Shown piece after piece: positions 1 to 9,796 of a stretch of DNA of 64,000 nucleotides (position 1 is the first letter of the stretch; every line of letters begins with the position of its first letter). This DNA comes from Arbacia lixula. Lineage: Eukaryota > Echinodermata > Echinoidea > Arbacioida > Arbaciidae. The stretch lies in the NCBI GenBank assembly GCA_963669155.1, contig OZ022591.1:8019661-8083660 (forward strand), given 5' to 3'. A program made the translations under genes and the position numbers. Under the pieces are notes generated by a model that did not search any database, was not told the origin of the DNA, and was given only the letters and a program-made list of their open reading frames with translations.

Positions 1-163
1 TTCCATGGTGACGCGGCGTCGGATGGCGGCCTGTTTGACCTCCTCCCTGCTCAGCCACACCCCAGCTAGCAGCAGCAGGTGGCATACATGGAGGGCCCCA
101 GAGCTCAGGGCTGTGGAGGGATAGGTGTTCCAGCACAGTTCAATCACTCCCAGCAGCAGCAAC
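1..163 (-). CDS. ALG3: ALG3 exon 9 (partial)
   Basis: Encodes [20 protein letters not shown] and [17 protein letters not shown] (the conserved IELxWNTYPST motif), then a basic tail that continues past the window edge. The acceptor is GGTGTAG; phase 2 in. No stop codon is inside the window. Confidence 0.9.
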
Positions 164-3100
164 CTACACCAAAACAAACATGTGGGACAGGGATAGATTA
201 GTTTTGGCTCGAGTAAAAAAAAAGTAGAGCCTGGCATAAAAACAAACGTGCAGGTAGGGGTGGCTAGTTAGTTTTTGCTGTGAATAAATTAGGGTCCAGT
301 TGCATATAACTTACCATTAATGGTAACTCAACCATCAATGGTAACTACCATGGTAACAATGCTAGAGAGCCAATCAAATTCAAGTTTTCCATAGGAGTTG
401 CCATAGATAGCAAAGTTACCATCAATGGTAAGTTTTATGCAACAGGGCCCTGGTAGACAGGGGAGTCTAAGATCAACTTCCCAGCTCAGCAGACTGAAAT
501 CGAATTACAGTCAGTGATTCTGATTACCATGTACAAATGCAGGGAGACAAATGCATTTAATTGCAAGCAGTAATTGCAATCATCTCAGGCTATATGCTTC
601 AAATACAATTCAAAGCATTTTGATTGGTCACACAGAAAATCCAAATTTTAATTTTATATCTTACATGTGATTTTTCAACAATAAATGCATGCACCTCCCC
701 ACACATCTTTCCACCCAATGACATCTGGGAATTCTGAACTCCATGGTGTGAAATGAGTAAAATACAAGATTTCACAAACAAATTTTCGTCTTACTTCTTC
801 TTCCTGTTACCTTTAATTTTCACTTCATATCTTCATTTTTACAATATTACAAAATTCAAGTCACGCATGGTCCTCTTTTTCTTTGTTTTTTTTTAATGGC
901 AGATTGATAAATCAATCTCATTACTACAAACAATAACAGCAAAACAAAGGTCATATCAATAAAAACTTGCATTTCTCCACATCTGTTCTCACCTGATGAC
1001 ATCTGGGAAGTCTGTACTCCACATCAAGAAGGGCAATGTGTGAAAGTACCAAACGTAGAACTGGTAATGCAATGTGCGGCTGAACACCATGCCAATGAAG
1101 TTAGACGCAAATAATGTACCAACTATATGTACTGTGGAGTCAAGGGAAAACAATGTCTCATTCTCCAAATCTACCTTTCAAATAAATGAAGTACGGACTA
1201 CATGTACTCTGAATTTCAAGGACAAGGCATTAGCAATATTGTGTCTCGCCCACTTGCGAAAATAACCAGAAATATCGCGATCTCCGTTGCTACGCAAAAG
1301 AATTGTATCCCTGGCTGATTGTAAAATATCTGCCATAGAATGTAACATTCCATAAATGAGAAGGGCTATTTAACGCAATGCTACTTCCTCTATCTACTCC
1401 CCCTCCCCCACCTTCCCCCTTCTTTGAGATGGAATAAAAAGCCTCCACCAAGTTCTATTAGATTAGACAAAGACGAAACAGGATGATAATCAGTTGCACA
1501 ATAGAGGCGAAGTAAACTTTGTCTTCTGTGCACAAGTTAGGAAGCCTGCACCAAGAGTCTTGCAAGTAAACTTTAATGTATGACCTCAAATGACCTTTGA
1601 CCTTATCCTGTGACCTCTTACAGCACAATAACATGCAGGTGCCCCCAGTGCATCCATCATCCAAGTTTGATTGCCATTGTAGCAACATGTGATGAGTTAT
1701 GTGTGATAAGAGAGTTTTGCAAGTAAACTTTAACGTATGACCTCAAATGACCTTTGACCTTATCCTGTGACCTCCAACGGTACCATAACATGAAGGTACC
1801 CCCAGTGCATCTATGACCCAAGTTAGGTTGTAATCCAAGCAACCCATGTGAAGTTATTTGTCAAAAGAGAGTCTTGCAGGTAAACTTTAACGTATGACCT
1901 CAAATGACCTTATCCTGTGACCTCCAACGGTACCATAACATGAAGGTACCCCCAGTGCATCTATGACCCAAGTTAGGTTGTAATCCAAGCAACCTATGTG
2001 AAGTTATTTGTCAAAAGAGAGTCTTGCAGGTAAACTTTAACGTATGACCTCAAATGACCTTTGACCTTATCCTGTGACCTCCAACGGTACCATAACATGA
2101 AGGTACCCCCAGTGCATCTATAACCCAAGTTAGGTTGTAATCCAAGCAACCCATGTGAAGTTATTTGTCAAAAGAGAGTCTTGCAGGTAAACTTTAACGT
2201 ATGACCTCAAATGACCTTTGACCTTATCCTGTGACCTCCAACAGCACCATAACATGAAGGTACCCCCAGTGCATCTATGACCCAAGTTAGGTTGTAATCC
2301 AAGCAACCCATGTGAAGTTATTTGTCAAAAGAGAGTCTTGCAGGTAAACTTTAACGTATGACCTCAAATGGCCTTTGACCTTATCCTGTGACCTCCAACG
2401 GTACCATAACATGAAGGTACTCCCAGTGCATCTATGACCCAAGTTAGGTTGTAATCCAAGCAACCTATGTGAAGTTATTTGTCAAAAGAGAGTCTTGCAG
2501 GTAAACTTTAACATTTGTGACGGACGACGGACGACGGACGACGGACGGACGACGGACGGACGACGGACGGACGCCATTTGGATCCCTTAGTCTCGCCTTC
2601 ACCTCCGGTGGGCGAGACAAAAAGCAATATCTCATTCTCCAAATCTCTAAATCTACCTTTCAAACGAATGAAGTACCAACTATATGTACTGTGGATTTCA
2701 GGATAATAATGTTTCTTCCAAAATCTACCTTTAAAAAAATGTTTTATTTAATATACACTAGAGTATGAATAAGAATCAATGTGATCAGGTATCAAACACA
2801 TACACATTGAACGAAGCAAGATATCCTTTTCTTTTCCAAACGCATTATGAATCATGTGAGTGTGTATGAGGGTTTAAAAACATTTCAACTACATACCTTG
2901 GCTATCTGGGGGGCATTTCATCAACATTTTTCGTCTGACAAGTTGTTTTTCTCTGACAGTTACCATGGTAACAGTCAGAGGCTAGTACCTCTCAGCCGAT
3001 CAAAACCAAGGATTTCACTGAAATTGTTGGCACTGACTATTTGGTCAGTGCTGACAACTTTCATGAAATACCCCCCTGAAATCAGTTAGAACTTGGCGCA

Positions 3101-6100
3101 TAAGGAGCCAACTAGCGAAATACAAAATGGAAATAAGTTGCATTTCAATTCAAGTAAATATCAGGGATTCAAACAAATTTGACTAAATACCTTGCCTAGC
3201 TGGAAATAGAGTCAATTAACAAAATATACAAAATGGAAATATGAAGAACAAATATGCAAGGATATGGTTTGGAGTAAGGAGACTCTTCTCTGACAATGAC
3301 GGAGCCTTCAGTAGGGCAAACAGACCCCCACTCCTCCTGCAAAATAAAAATGTTACAAAAATAGTACAAAAATCAGTAAAGAAACCTCAGCTGGATGATT
3401 TTCTATCTTATGTACAACAAAGGCCTGACAAAGATCTGTCAAGCAGATCAACACATCAAGCCAACAGCTTTTCTTTCTCAGAGCTAGTCTCTCCCAATGG
3501 ATACTCTGATTTTAACTTAGGTAACTACTGTAAGTCTACCTGTTCCAGTGGTGAAGCACAAAGAGCAGCAACACAGTGAAATGTAGACGCAGCAGGCACA
3601 CCTGGAAGTAGCTCTGTGTCTGTGTTTCTATGTGACTGTCTGTGTTTAACAGTGTGATTCTGTGACCTACCTGTTCCAGCGGTGAAGCACAAAGAGCAGC
3701 AAAACAGTGAGATGTAGACACAGCAGGCACAGCTGAAAGTAATTCTGCGTCTGTGTGTCTATGTGGCAATGTGTCTGTGTTACTGCCTGTGTTTAACAGT
3801 GTGATTCTGTGACCTACCTGTTCCAGTGGTGAAGCACAAAGAGCAGCAACACAGTGAGATGTAGACACAGCAGGCACAGCTGAAAGTAGCTCTGTGTCTG
3901 TGTGTCTATGTGACTATCTGTGTTTAACAATGTGATTCTGTGACCTACCTGTTCCAGCGGTGAAGCACAAAGAGCAGCAACACAGTGAGATGTAGACACA
4001 GCAGGCACAGCTGGAAGTAGCTCTGTGTCTGTGTGTCTATGTGACTGTCTGTGTTTAACAGTGTGACTCTGTGACCTACCTGTTCCAGTGGTGAAGTACA
4101 AAGAGCAGCAACACAATGAGATGTAGACACAGCAGGCACAGCTGGAAGTAGCTCTGTGTCTATGTGACTGTCTGTGTTTAACAGTGTGACTCTGTGACCT
4201 ACCTGTTCCAGCGGTGAAGCACAAAGAGCAGCAAAACAGTGAGATGTAGACACAGCAGGCACAGCTGGAAGTAGCGGTTCAGGAACACCTCTTCAGGGAC
4301 CAGACGCCAGTTGACCGTCCACTTGTAGAAGAACTGCCTGCTGAGCTCAAAGGACCGCAGTAGGTAGCCCTCAGGGTTGGCCTGCAGGAAGGGCCACGCT
4401 AGACCCAGCTGTGGGGGGGGGGGGGGGGAGGGGGAGTGGAGGGGAGAGAATCATGGAGAGACTCGTGACACATGGCCAACACGGATGACAAATATGAAAA
4501 CTTCTGGTAAATCTACTTACAGCCAATAGACCATTACAATCATGTATTCACATCCTTTCACCTCTCTGTGAAGTAATGTGTTATGACATTCACCTGTATT
4601 TCATTATTGAGTTTCAATGGGTGGAACATACATTGAATCTATCATTTATTGCTACTCGGACAACCCACCGACAAGCTTTGAGGTTACGATAAGTTACCTA
4701 TTGTTTGAACAACATGTGTAACATTTGCTTACATTACGAAAATAGTCTATTGAATTGCATTGAATTTAAATGAAATTAGTTGAATTGTATTGAATTGAAA
4801 TGAATTGCATACCTGGATCAAAGCGCACAGTGCCAGCCTGGGGATAGTGGCCCAGAATCCAAACTCCATGAGCAGAAGAATCAACAATCCAGGCGCAAAC
4901 AGCAAGATGTTCATTTTGATGCTTACTGCCAAACTATAGAAAAGAGGAAATAACACGTTGTGACAATCAATCAATCCTTCTCCTCTATCTTCTCCTCCTT
5001 CTTCTCTTCTTCCTCTTTAGATTCTTCATCTCCAAACTCCATTTGGAGATGAGGAATCCAGGCGCAATGAGAGGATGCTAACTTTAATGCCAACTCCCAG
5101 TGTAATCTCCTCTTCCTCCTCGTTCTCCAAATTCAAAATTTCATGTTGCAGCAATAATTTGATTCAGTGTTTTTGCATTAGCCCTTCATGCACTTTGTTC
5201 TCCACTTGACACATCCGTCAGCTTACTTTGTTTGCCGATCTGCACAAATGTTTGAAACTTAAAGACAGCCCGTCCCTTTTTCAGATCACCACAAAACCAT
5301 CAAAACATTGGCAAAACATATAGACAAGTGTATGCAAGCTGTATATTCATAATTGAAACTGAAACGTAGTGTAAAATTCAAATAATGCACGTAAACAACG
5401 TCTGATTAATAGTCTTTACCTCAGGCTCTTAGCAGTTTGTGTTTAAATATCTGCTTTATTGATTAATCTGTTTATTAAATTATAAAACGCATTATGAAAA
5501 AAATTGTTATATAGAAGGAATCATTCCCAAAGTTTGGTAATTACTCATAAAATTAGGATTTCACACATGCATAAAAATCACATAGATACTGTAACAAAGA
5601 CTAATACTTTTTTCGTAGTACGAAAAAAGTCGGTTTGAAATTTAACGGCTGAAATTTCTCCATACACAGAAAGCTTCAACATGCTATATTCTTAGAAATG
5701 GTCTTGAATCACACTTTCTTCAATTCACGATCGTGACAGACGATTTCAAATTTTAAGCTTGCAAAAGGGACCGACAATCTTTAAAACAATAATACCAGGG
5801 GACTCACATAATCTTGAATCCTCCTGTACGCAGCACCAGTCACAAAACGCTCATGTCTCAGTGGCATTTCAAGGAATAGTAAGCTTAACTCGTTCTATAC
5901 TGAGCCCGTGTATTTGGGTCTGTCTACAGGAAAGGGATATCTTCCTTGCTACATTGCACATGGAACGAATATGACGTTGCACTGGAGCATGTTCTCACAT
6001 TATACTCGAAGTCACATGACTAGTCATGTGAATTCTCGATACTGAGCTCACAAAATTAGATGTTTTTTTTATGCAACAGGGCCCTGGACACATAAAGATT

Positions 6101-8934
6101 TCAACGGTGGACAGAAAACGTATCGCTACCTGAAGAAGACACAGCCGATTGTCCAGCGTCTGTCCATGAAGAGACAGACGGCCACATACAGGAAGTACAT
6201 TGCCACGGGGTCATTGAAGAGTCGCAGCACATAGATGGAATGGATGCGGTATGAGGCACAGCACATGAAGAAAAACACATACGGTGGGATCTAGTGCATT
6301 GACGAAAATCAGACTTTTAAAAAGGTAACAAGATGTCATTCAAATTTTAAGAATGATAAAATGAAGCTCTTTTATTTCATTAAAATTGGTACACCTTCAT
6401 GACTTATAAAAAAAAATGTTACTTACCAATGAACAGTATTTGTTTTACCAACAAGAGGATTTGGATGTTTTGATATTTGTCCTATTAAGTGCCATATCCT
6501 GTGACATAAGCAATCATTGAGCATCACAGTTCTTTGTGTTTGAACTTTCTATCGCTTGGCACTCAAAACATACCTTTTTTTTACATTCTTTATGCTATCA
6601 CTAAGGGTAATTGTGTCCTTTGACCGTATTGATGATTAATAGGATTGAAGATCTAAAAATGTGGTTTTTGAGAACAATACTCAGAATATCATTGACAAAA
6701 TACTCAGAATATCATTGACAGAATATCAAATGGAGAAGTATTTGACATGACAGGTATTAGTAGAACCCTTGTTAACCAGTTCTGTACTGAGACCGCATAT
6801 ATGCGGGCTGGCATTTTTCCATTCAGATATTACTACTTCCAAATATTCTGCTGTTCATACAATACACAACTGGTTATGTATGAACTTGCAATACATTGTG
6901 GGATATAATTAAACCATACCCCTTTGGTTATTGCAGTTCCATGGCAAATTTTGACATCCTAACTGGACCAGAGTTCACAAAGCCAGAAAGTTTAAATGTG
7001 AGCAACGGGTTAACATCAAAGGTAAACAACCACTTCAATTTGTAGGTCACATAATAAGAAGAGAAGGCACAGAAAGATAGAATACGAACTGGAAAAATGA
7101 AGGAAAAGAGAAGCAGGGGCAGACAGGGAAATATGAAAGTTGTTAGAGAGCAATGCTCGCCGATGTCTGGAAGCAAGCAAGCAAATTGTGTCCTCAAGCT
7201 GATAATCCTTCTTTTCAAAAGCATGATCACAAACCTTCTTTGTCTTCATGTAAATCCTGAAGACCATGATGAGAGTCATAAGGTAAAGACCCATGAAGAG
7301 GTACTGAGCAAGCTTGATGTTGGTCCCTGCGGCAGTAGCATAGTACAGCGCCATGAAGATGTACACAAAACCAGCTGGGTATCTAGTGGAGGTAGAAGAG
7401 GCAATTGTATTATAAATCTAGAGATTATTGTGTGTGGTGTGCATTGCCTACCACCTTAATTTATTCACTTGTACAATAAACTGATGGAATTCTATGATTT
7501 ATGACATGAATTGATTAAACTTTACAGAATATTCTTTCATATCTTTTTATTTTAAATGTTTTAGCCATGCAAACAAAAATAAACTGAAAATGATTGCTGA
7601 ACCAAGGTGAAGTTTGATTTCATAATTTATAAGGGTGATGTTCAGCAGTTTGATATTTCAGTTGTAGCCCTGTGAGGGAAAATGTGCATCCACTTCCATT
7701 AATAGCACTGAGAAGTAGGCCCCTTTTTTCAGATGATAAAGAAATGGCTCTACAATCATAGCATTTTCACTAGTACATATATTACATAAACACAATGTGG
7801 TGCAATTGAATGTGGCTTAACAATTTGTGTGCCAGATGAACTGCTGTTCTGACTATGGCATTTGTGTATATCACTTGTGAAAAATGCAGTTGAAAGAAAC
7901 AGTATAGGTGTCTTTCCATACAAAATATGGAATATAAAGCTTGTAATAATACTTCAGATTCTTGTCAATATTCTTCATACATTCTTGCTGCTTGATTCTC
8001 AGGGAAACCAAGGTCCAGGTTGAGAATTATGATGGGTAATGTCTGCCTTGCCTTTCAAACGTACACTACAGCTCAAAAGAATTGGCATAGGGAAAGGGAA
8101 AGGGAAGAAAGGAAAGGAGCTACAGTTTTAAACCGTGGTATATTTTGTCCAGTTCAGCATGAAACATGATGCTTTTTAGGCTAATGCAACATGTTTCATG
8201 CTGAACTGGACAAAACATACCGCGGTTAAAAATTGCGGCTTCTTCCCTTTCCCTATGGCTATGGCTATGGCTATGCAAATTCCTTTGAGCTGGAGTGTAC
8301 TTTGTCACAATTGATATTTGTTTGACTTACACCAATGGCCCAGTACCCCCCTTGAGCTCCATGTAGTCATAAGTGCCATTGATCACTCCCTCTACCTCCT
8401 CCATGTACGCCTGCCAATCTATCTCCGTGTCTGCAGAAAGAATGGAAATTGGAACATTATAAACCAACAACAACAAAAAAGGGTATTCTACCTCATCCAC
8501 CCCATCAATGTCATATAATGCCTCTTTAAATTCCAAAATTACAACATCAGCCTAGTTCAGGGACCTCTCGTCATGCTACCCAGCAAACCCCCCACCCCCC
8601 TCCTCCCCCATGTCCCCCCACCTCACCAGCTACAAACTCCATAGGCTGTGTGTACGAAGTATGGCCAAACGCCAAACGGCCCAAAACTTCATCTGTATCA
8701 CGCCAATTTCAACATATGGGGCTATACACTTAACTAAGACGTGTCACAACTTCGAGATTACTTACACTTCACTTTTTCAATAACAGTAACATTCACAAAA
8801 ATTTCCGCAATAGTCAAGATAGTTGCTGAGAACCATAAATATCGTCTGTCCAGCAATAAGTCTTTAATCGGAATGTTATTTTTACTCTCAGAGGAGACAT
8901 TTTGGGGAGGCATTTTGACCGACATCATATTCAT
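1..8934 (-). CDS. ALG3: ALG3, dolichyl-P-Man:Man5GlcNAc2-PP-dolichol alpha-1,3-mannosyltransferase (3' end cut by window edge)
   Basis: ALG3 moves mannose from Dol-P-Man onto Man5GlcNAc2-PP-dolichol in the ER lumen, the first luminal mannosylation of the N-glycan precursor. Nine exons join in frame: 8766-8934, 8331-8430, 7235-7382, 6130-6290, 4813-4933, 4203-4408, 3266-3336, 993-1128 and 1-163. They give 425 codons; the human protein is about 438 aa, so only a few C-terminal codons should lie outside. Family hallmarks are the first luminal loop [20 protein letters not shown] (about residues 58-77, with the conserved Glu/Asp pair), [11 protein letters not shown] (156-166), [18 protein letters not shown] and [13 protein letters not shown]. 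The start at 8934 gives an N-terminus of normal length; the frame stays open upstream to an ATG at 9123, which would add 63 residues. Intron 7 has AT-AC ends. The identity is secure; exon edges are read by eye from frame and splice consensus. Confidence 0.93.
292..450. mobile_element. MITE family A, copy 1
   Basis: A ~160-bp palindromic element with TTACCATNNATGGTAA blocks in both arms and ends resembling GGGCCCTGTTGCATAAAACT. It is highly similar to 52583-52744. Lies in ALG3 intron 8. Confidence 0.75.
993..1128 (-). CDS. ALG3: ALG3 exon 8
   Basis: Encodes [20 protein letters not shown] and [16 protein letters not shown], the best conserved C-terminal block of ALG3. It is entered through an AC acceptor and leaves by the donor GTGAGA at phase 2. 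Confidence 0.9.
1556..2512. repeat. ~156-bp tandem repeat, about 6 units, with AGGTCA-type half-sites
   Basis: Units begin near 1556, 1714, 1870, 2020, 2177 and 2336, with a partial one near 2490. Most carry TGACCTTTGACCT (AGGTCA direct repeat, 1-bp spacer, on the minus strand), plus a TGACCT four bases upstream and another downstream. The 1-bp-spaced pair is intact at 1591, 1748, 2055 and 2212, mutated near 2369 and deleted in the third unit. Confidence 0.88.
2519..2572. repeat. (GGACGAC)n-like short repeat
   Basis: A run of CGGACGACGGACGACGG variants at the right end of the 156-bp array, inside the transposon. Its high GC stands out from the surroundings. Confidence 0.8.
2908..3077. mobile_element. 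MITE family C, copy 1
   Basis: A ~170-bp element with inverted ends (GGGGGCATTTCATCAAC against TTTCATGAAATACCCCCC). A second copy is at 62143-62311. It contains CTGACAAGTTG and its complement near the ends. Lies in ALG3 intron 7. Confidence 0.72.
3266..3336 (-). CDS. ALG3: ALG3 exon 7
   Basis: A 71-nt exon encoding [20 protein letters not shown] then TPN. No GT donor exists where homology requires one. The exon instead ends directly before ATATCCTTGC, a U12-type AT donor, and the join to 1128 restores LTPNHIVGTLF exactly in frame. Confidence 0.87.
3536..4275. repeat. Tandem array of ALG3 exon 6 3' end plus splice donor (six donors, ~131-bp period)
   Basis: Minus-strand copies each encode a variant of [20 protein letters not shown] followed by RWN and then an AG|GTAGGTCACAG-type donor. 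The exon-side edges are at 4203, 4080, 3949, 3818, 3671 and 3540, spaced 123, 131, 131, 147 and 131 bp. Codons alternate between HRWNR and HHWNR. Extra copies would shift phase if spliced as separate exons, so they are probably intronic. Confidence 0.9.
4203..4408 (-). CDS. ALG3: ALG3 exon 6 (its 3' end is tandemly repeated downstream)
   Basis: Encodes [16 protein letters not shown], the conserved [14 protein letters not shown], and a membrane helix ending VLHRWNR. The acceptor CACAG follows a pyrimidine tract containing a very long C run (the G run at 4412-4429 on the plus strand). Donor GTAGGT, phase 0 in, phase 2 out. The donor at 4203 is the first of six near-identical donors; I chose it because it is the most upstream and gives a normal-length protein. 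Confidence 0.9.
4412..4429. repeat. Poly-G run in ALG3 intron 5
   Basis: An uninterrupted G run on the plus strand. On the transcribed strand it forms an unusual all-C polypyrimidine tract directly upstream of the exon 6 acceptor. Confidence 0.85.
4605..4760 (+). repeat. Dispersed repeat family I, copy 1
   Basis: Related to 34085-34235 (same strand) and 9433-9545 (opposite strand). Shared blocks include TTTCAATGG(G/A)TGGAACA, TTGTTTGAACAACATG and GAAAATAGTCTATT. Probably a decayed mobile element; in ALG3 intron 5. Confidence 0.6.
4813..4933 (-). CDS. ALG3: ALG3 exon 5
   Basis: Encodes [18 protein letters not shown] and the next membrane helix, ending ALCALIQ (residue 233). The acceptor is CTATAG and the donor GTATGC; phase 2 in, phase 0 out. 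Confidence 0.92.
6130..6290 (-). CDS. ALG3: ALG3 exon 4
   Basis: Encodes [20 protein letters not shown] and [10 protein letters not shown], a strongly conserved ALG3 block (residues 140-192). The acceptor is CACTAG; the donor GTAGCG is weak but keeps the frame (phase 0 in, phase 2 out). Confidence 0.92.
6771..7014. mobile_element. MITE family G, copy 1
   Basis: Bounded by GTTAAC at both ends. The interior shares blocks with copies near 46036, 53110, 55921 and 61335 (TACTGAG...GCATATATGC, GTTCCATGG, AACCAAAG, GGATGTCAAAAT). Lies in ALG3 intron 3. Confidence 0.65.
7235..7382 (-). CDS. ALG3: ALG3 exon 3
   Basis: Completes the [13 protein letters not shown] motif and codes for a membrane helix followed by [12 protein letters not shown]. 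The acceptor is CACTAG, the donor GTTTGT; phase 2 in, phase 0 out. A plus-strand open frame over the same bases has no support. Confidence 0.92.
8061..8300. mobile_element. MITE family B, copy 1 (hairpin-forming)
   Basis: A 240-bp near-palindrome with ends GTACACTACAGCTCAAA and TTTGAGCTGGAGTGTAC. The centre is TTTCATGCTGAACTGGACAA and its complement. Copies also at 24779-25003 and 38577-38781. Lies in ALG3 intron 2. Confidence 0.82.
8331..8430 (-). CDS. ALG3: ALG3 exon 2
   Basis: Carries the conserved luminal loop with the EID motif (residues 59-61) and INGTYDY. The acceptor is CTGCAG and the donor GTAAGT; phase 1 in, phase 2 out. This is the most family-specific stretch of the protein. Confidence 0.93.
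8766..8934 (-). CDS. ALG3: ALG3 exon 1
   Basis: Encodes residues 1-56 plus one base, beginning [10 protein letters not shown] and running into the first membrane segment ([15 protein letters not shown]). The donor is GTAAGT at phase 1. Several ATG codons lie close together (8934, 8928, 8925), so the exact start is uncertain by a few codons. Confidence 0.82.
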
Positions 8935-9796
8935 AGGCGTTTCACGACAAAGTGCGTATGGTATCAATAAGTGGTCCGCTAAAAAGAAAAGAAAACATAA
9001 GCTTGACCGCCGGTACTTCCGTTTTGCCCGCTTAACCTGCAGTGGGGGAGGGTGAAGAGGGACGATCGAGGGACGAGGCGAGGTGTATAAATTCCAATAT
9101 CGAACTGAGGAAACAAAATTCATGATTATAGTATCTTGAGGTATTAAGGTGGGGGAAAATGTGGGGGATTCCGAAAAGCCAAGTTACAATAAAATATAAA
9201 TTATTACGCCAAGCCGAGGGATGGCACCATCCACTTATGTAAACACAGTATGAAAACTTAGAGGGTTAAATATGTTCCCACTAATCCATGTAAAATTATC
9301 CACTAAAAACGAACTTCACATTCGTTTGCCGCAATAAAGTGTCGAAATTGAAAAAAAAACCGCACACCTCCAGTGACGTCAGAAAAGTCAAAATGCCATA
9401 AATGCCAACGGCGTGAATAAGATATTTTATTCACGACATTCAAACAATACGTTACCAATGGGAACCCCAAAGCTTGTCCGAGGTTTGTCCGAGTAGCAAC
9501 AACTTAAATAGATTCAAATTGCAATCCATCCACTGAATCTGAATGATAAGATACAGGTGAATTGCATTAACTCGCTCTACGCAGTTAGGGGGAAAGTTGT
9601 GAATACATTTAGAAAATGGACTATTGTCCTTCCGTACACGCCGTTGGCATTTATGGCATTTTGACTTTTCTGAAAATGGAGGCTGATGATTATCCATTTG
9701 CCCTTATGACGATCTTAGCACCAACAAGCATTGTATGTGTTTATCATCAACATGAATGAGCTTTTTACATTTGGTCAAAATCATACTCAGGTCGAA
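8935..9796. other. ALG3 upstream region with a small inverted repeat
   Basis: No gene seen. It should hold the ALG3 5' UTR and promoter. Two ~37-bp arms (9376-9411 and 9638-9674; AAATGCCATTTTGACT-type sequence) are inverted copies bracketing a decayed minus-strand copy of repeat family I (9433-9545). Confidence 0.6.

Larger units (their letters stand above)
1240..2622. mobile_element. Non-autonomous inverted-repeat DNA transposon, 8-bp target duplication
   Basis: The termini are TGTCTCGCCCAC (1242-1253) and its exact complement (2608-2619). They are flanked by the 8-bp direct repeat AGCAATAT at 1232-1239 and 2623-2630. An 8-bp duplication fits hAT-type elements, but the superfamily is unproven. 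There is no coding capacity; most of the interior is a ~156-bp tandem repeat. The element lies in ALG3 intron 7. Confidence 0.75.
1129..3265 (-). other. U12-type AT-AC intron (ALG3 intron 7)
   Basis: On the minus strand the intron begins ATATCCTTGC (3265-3256), matching the minor-spliceosome donor ATATCCTT. It ends ...CCCTTGACTCCACAGTAC at 1129. CCCTTGAC (1146-1139) fits the U12 branch site, with the branch A 12 nt from the end. These ends give the conserved LTPNxIVxTLF peptide with no residue gained or lost. No GT-AG pair I could find preserves it. Confidence 0.85.

Noticed and set aside
3241-3266. A GT-AG donor for ALG3 exon 7 further downstream (GTATAT or GTTCTT)
   Set aside because: These add 6-20 residues absent from the family or shift the frame, while the AT-AC ends fit exactly.
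3241-3579. 112-codon plus-strand open frame
   Set aside because: It lies antisense over ALG3 exon 7 and its intron, begins with a common codon context and shows no known domain; the minus strand explains the conservation.
3536-4262. Long minus-strand frames in the exon 6 repeat array
   Set aside because: They read through intron sequence between repeated donors. Six donors interrupt them and two are in other frames than ALG3.
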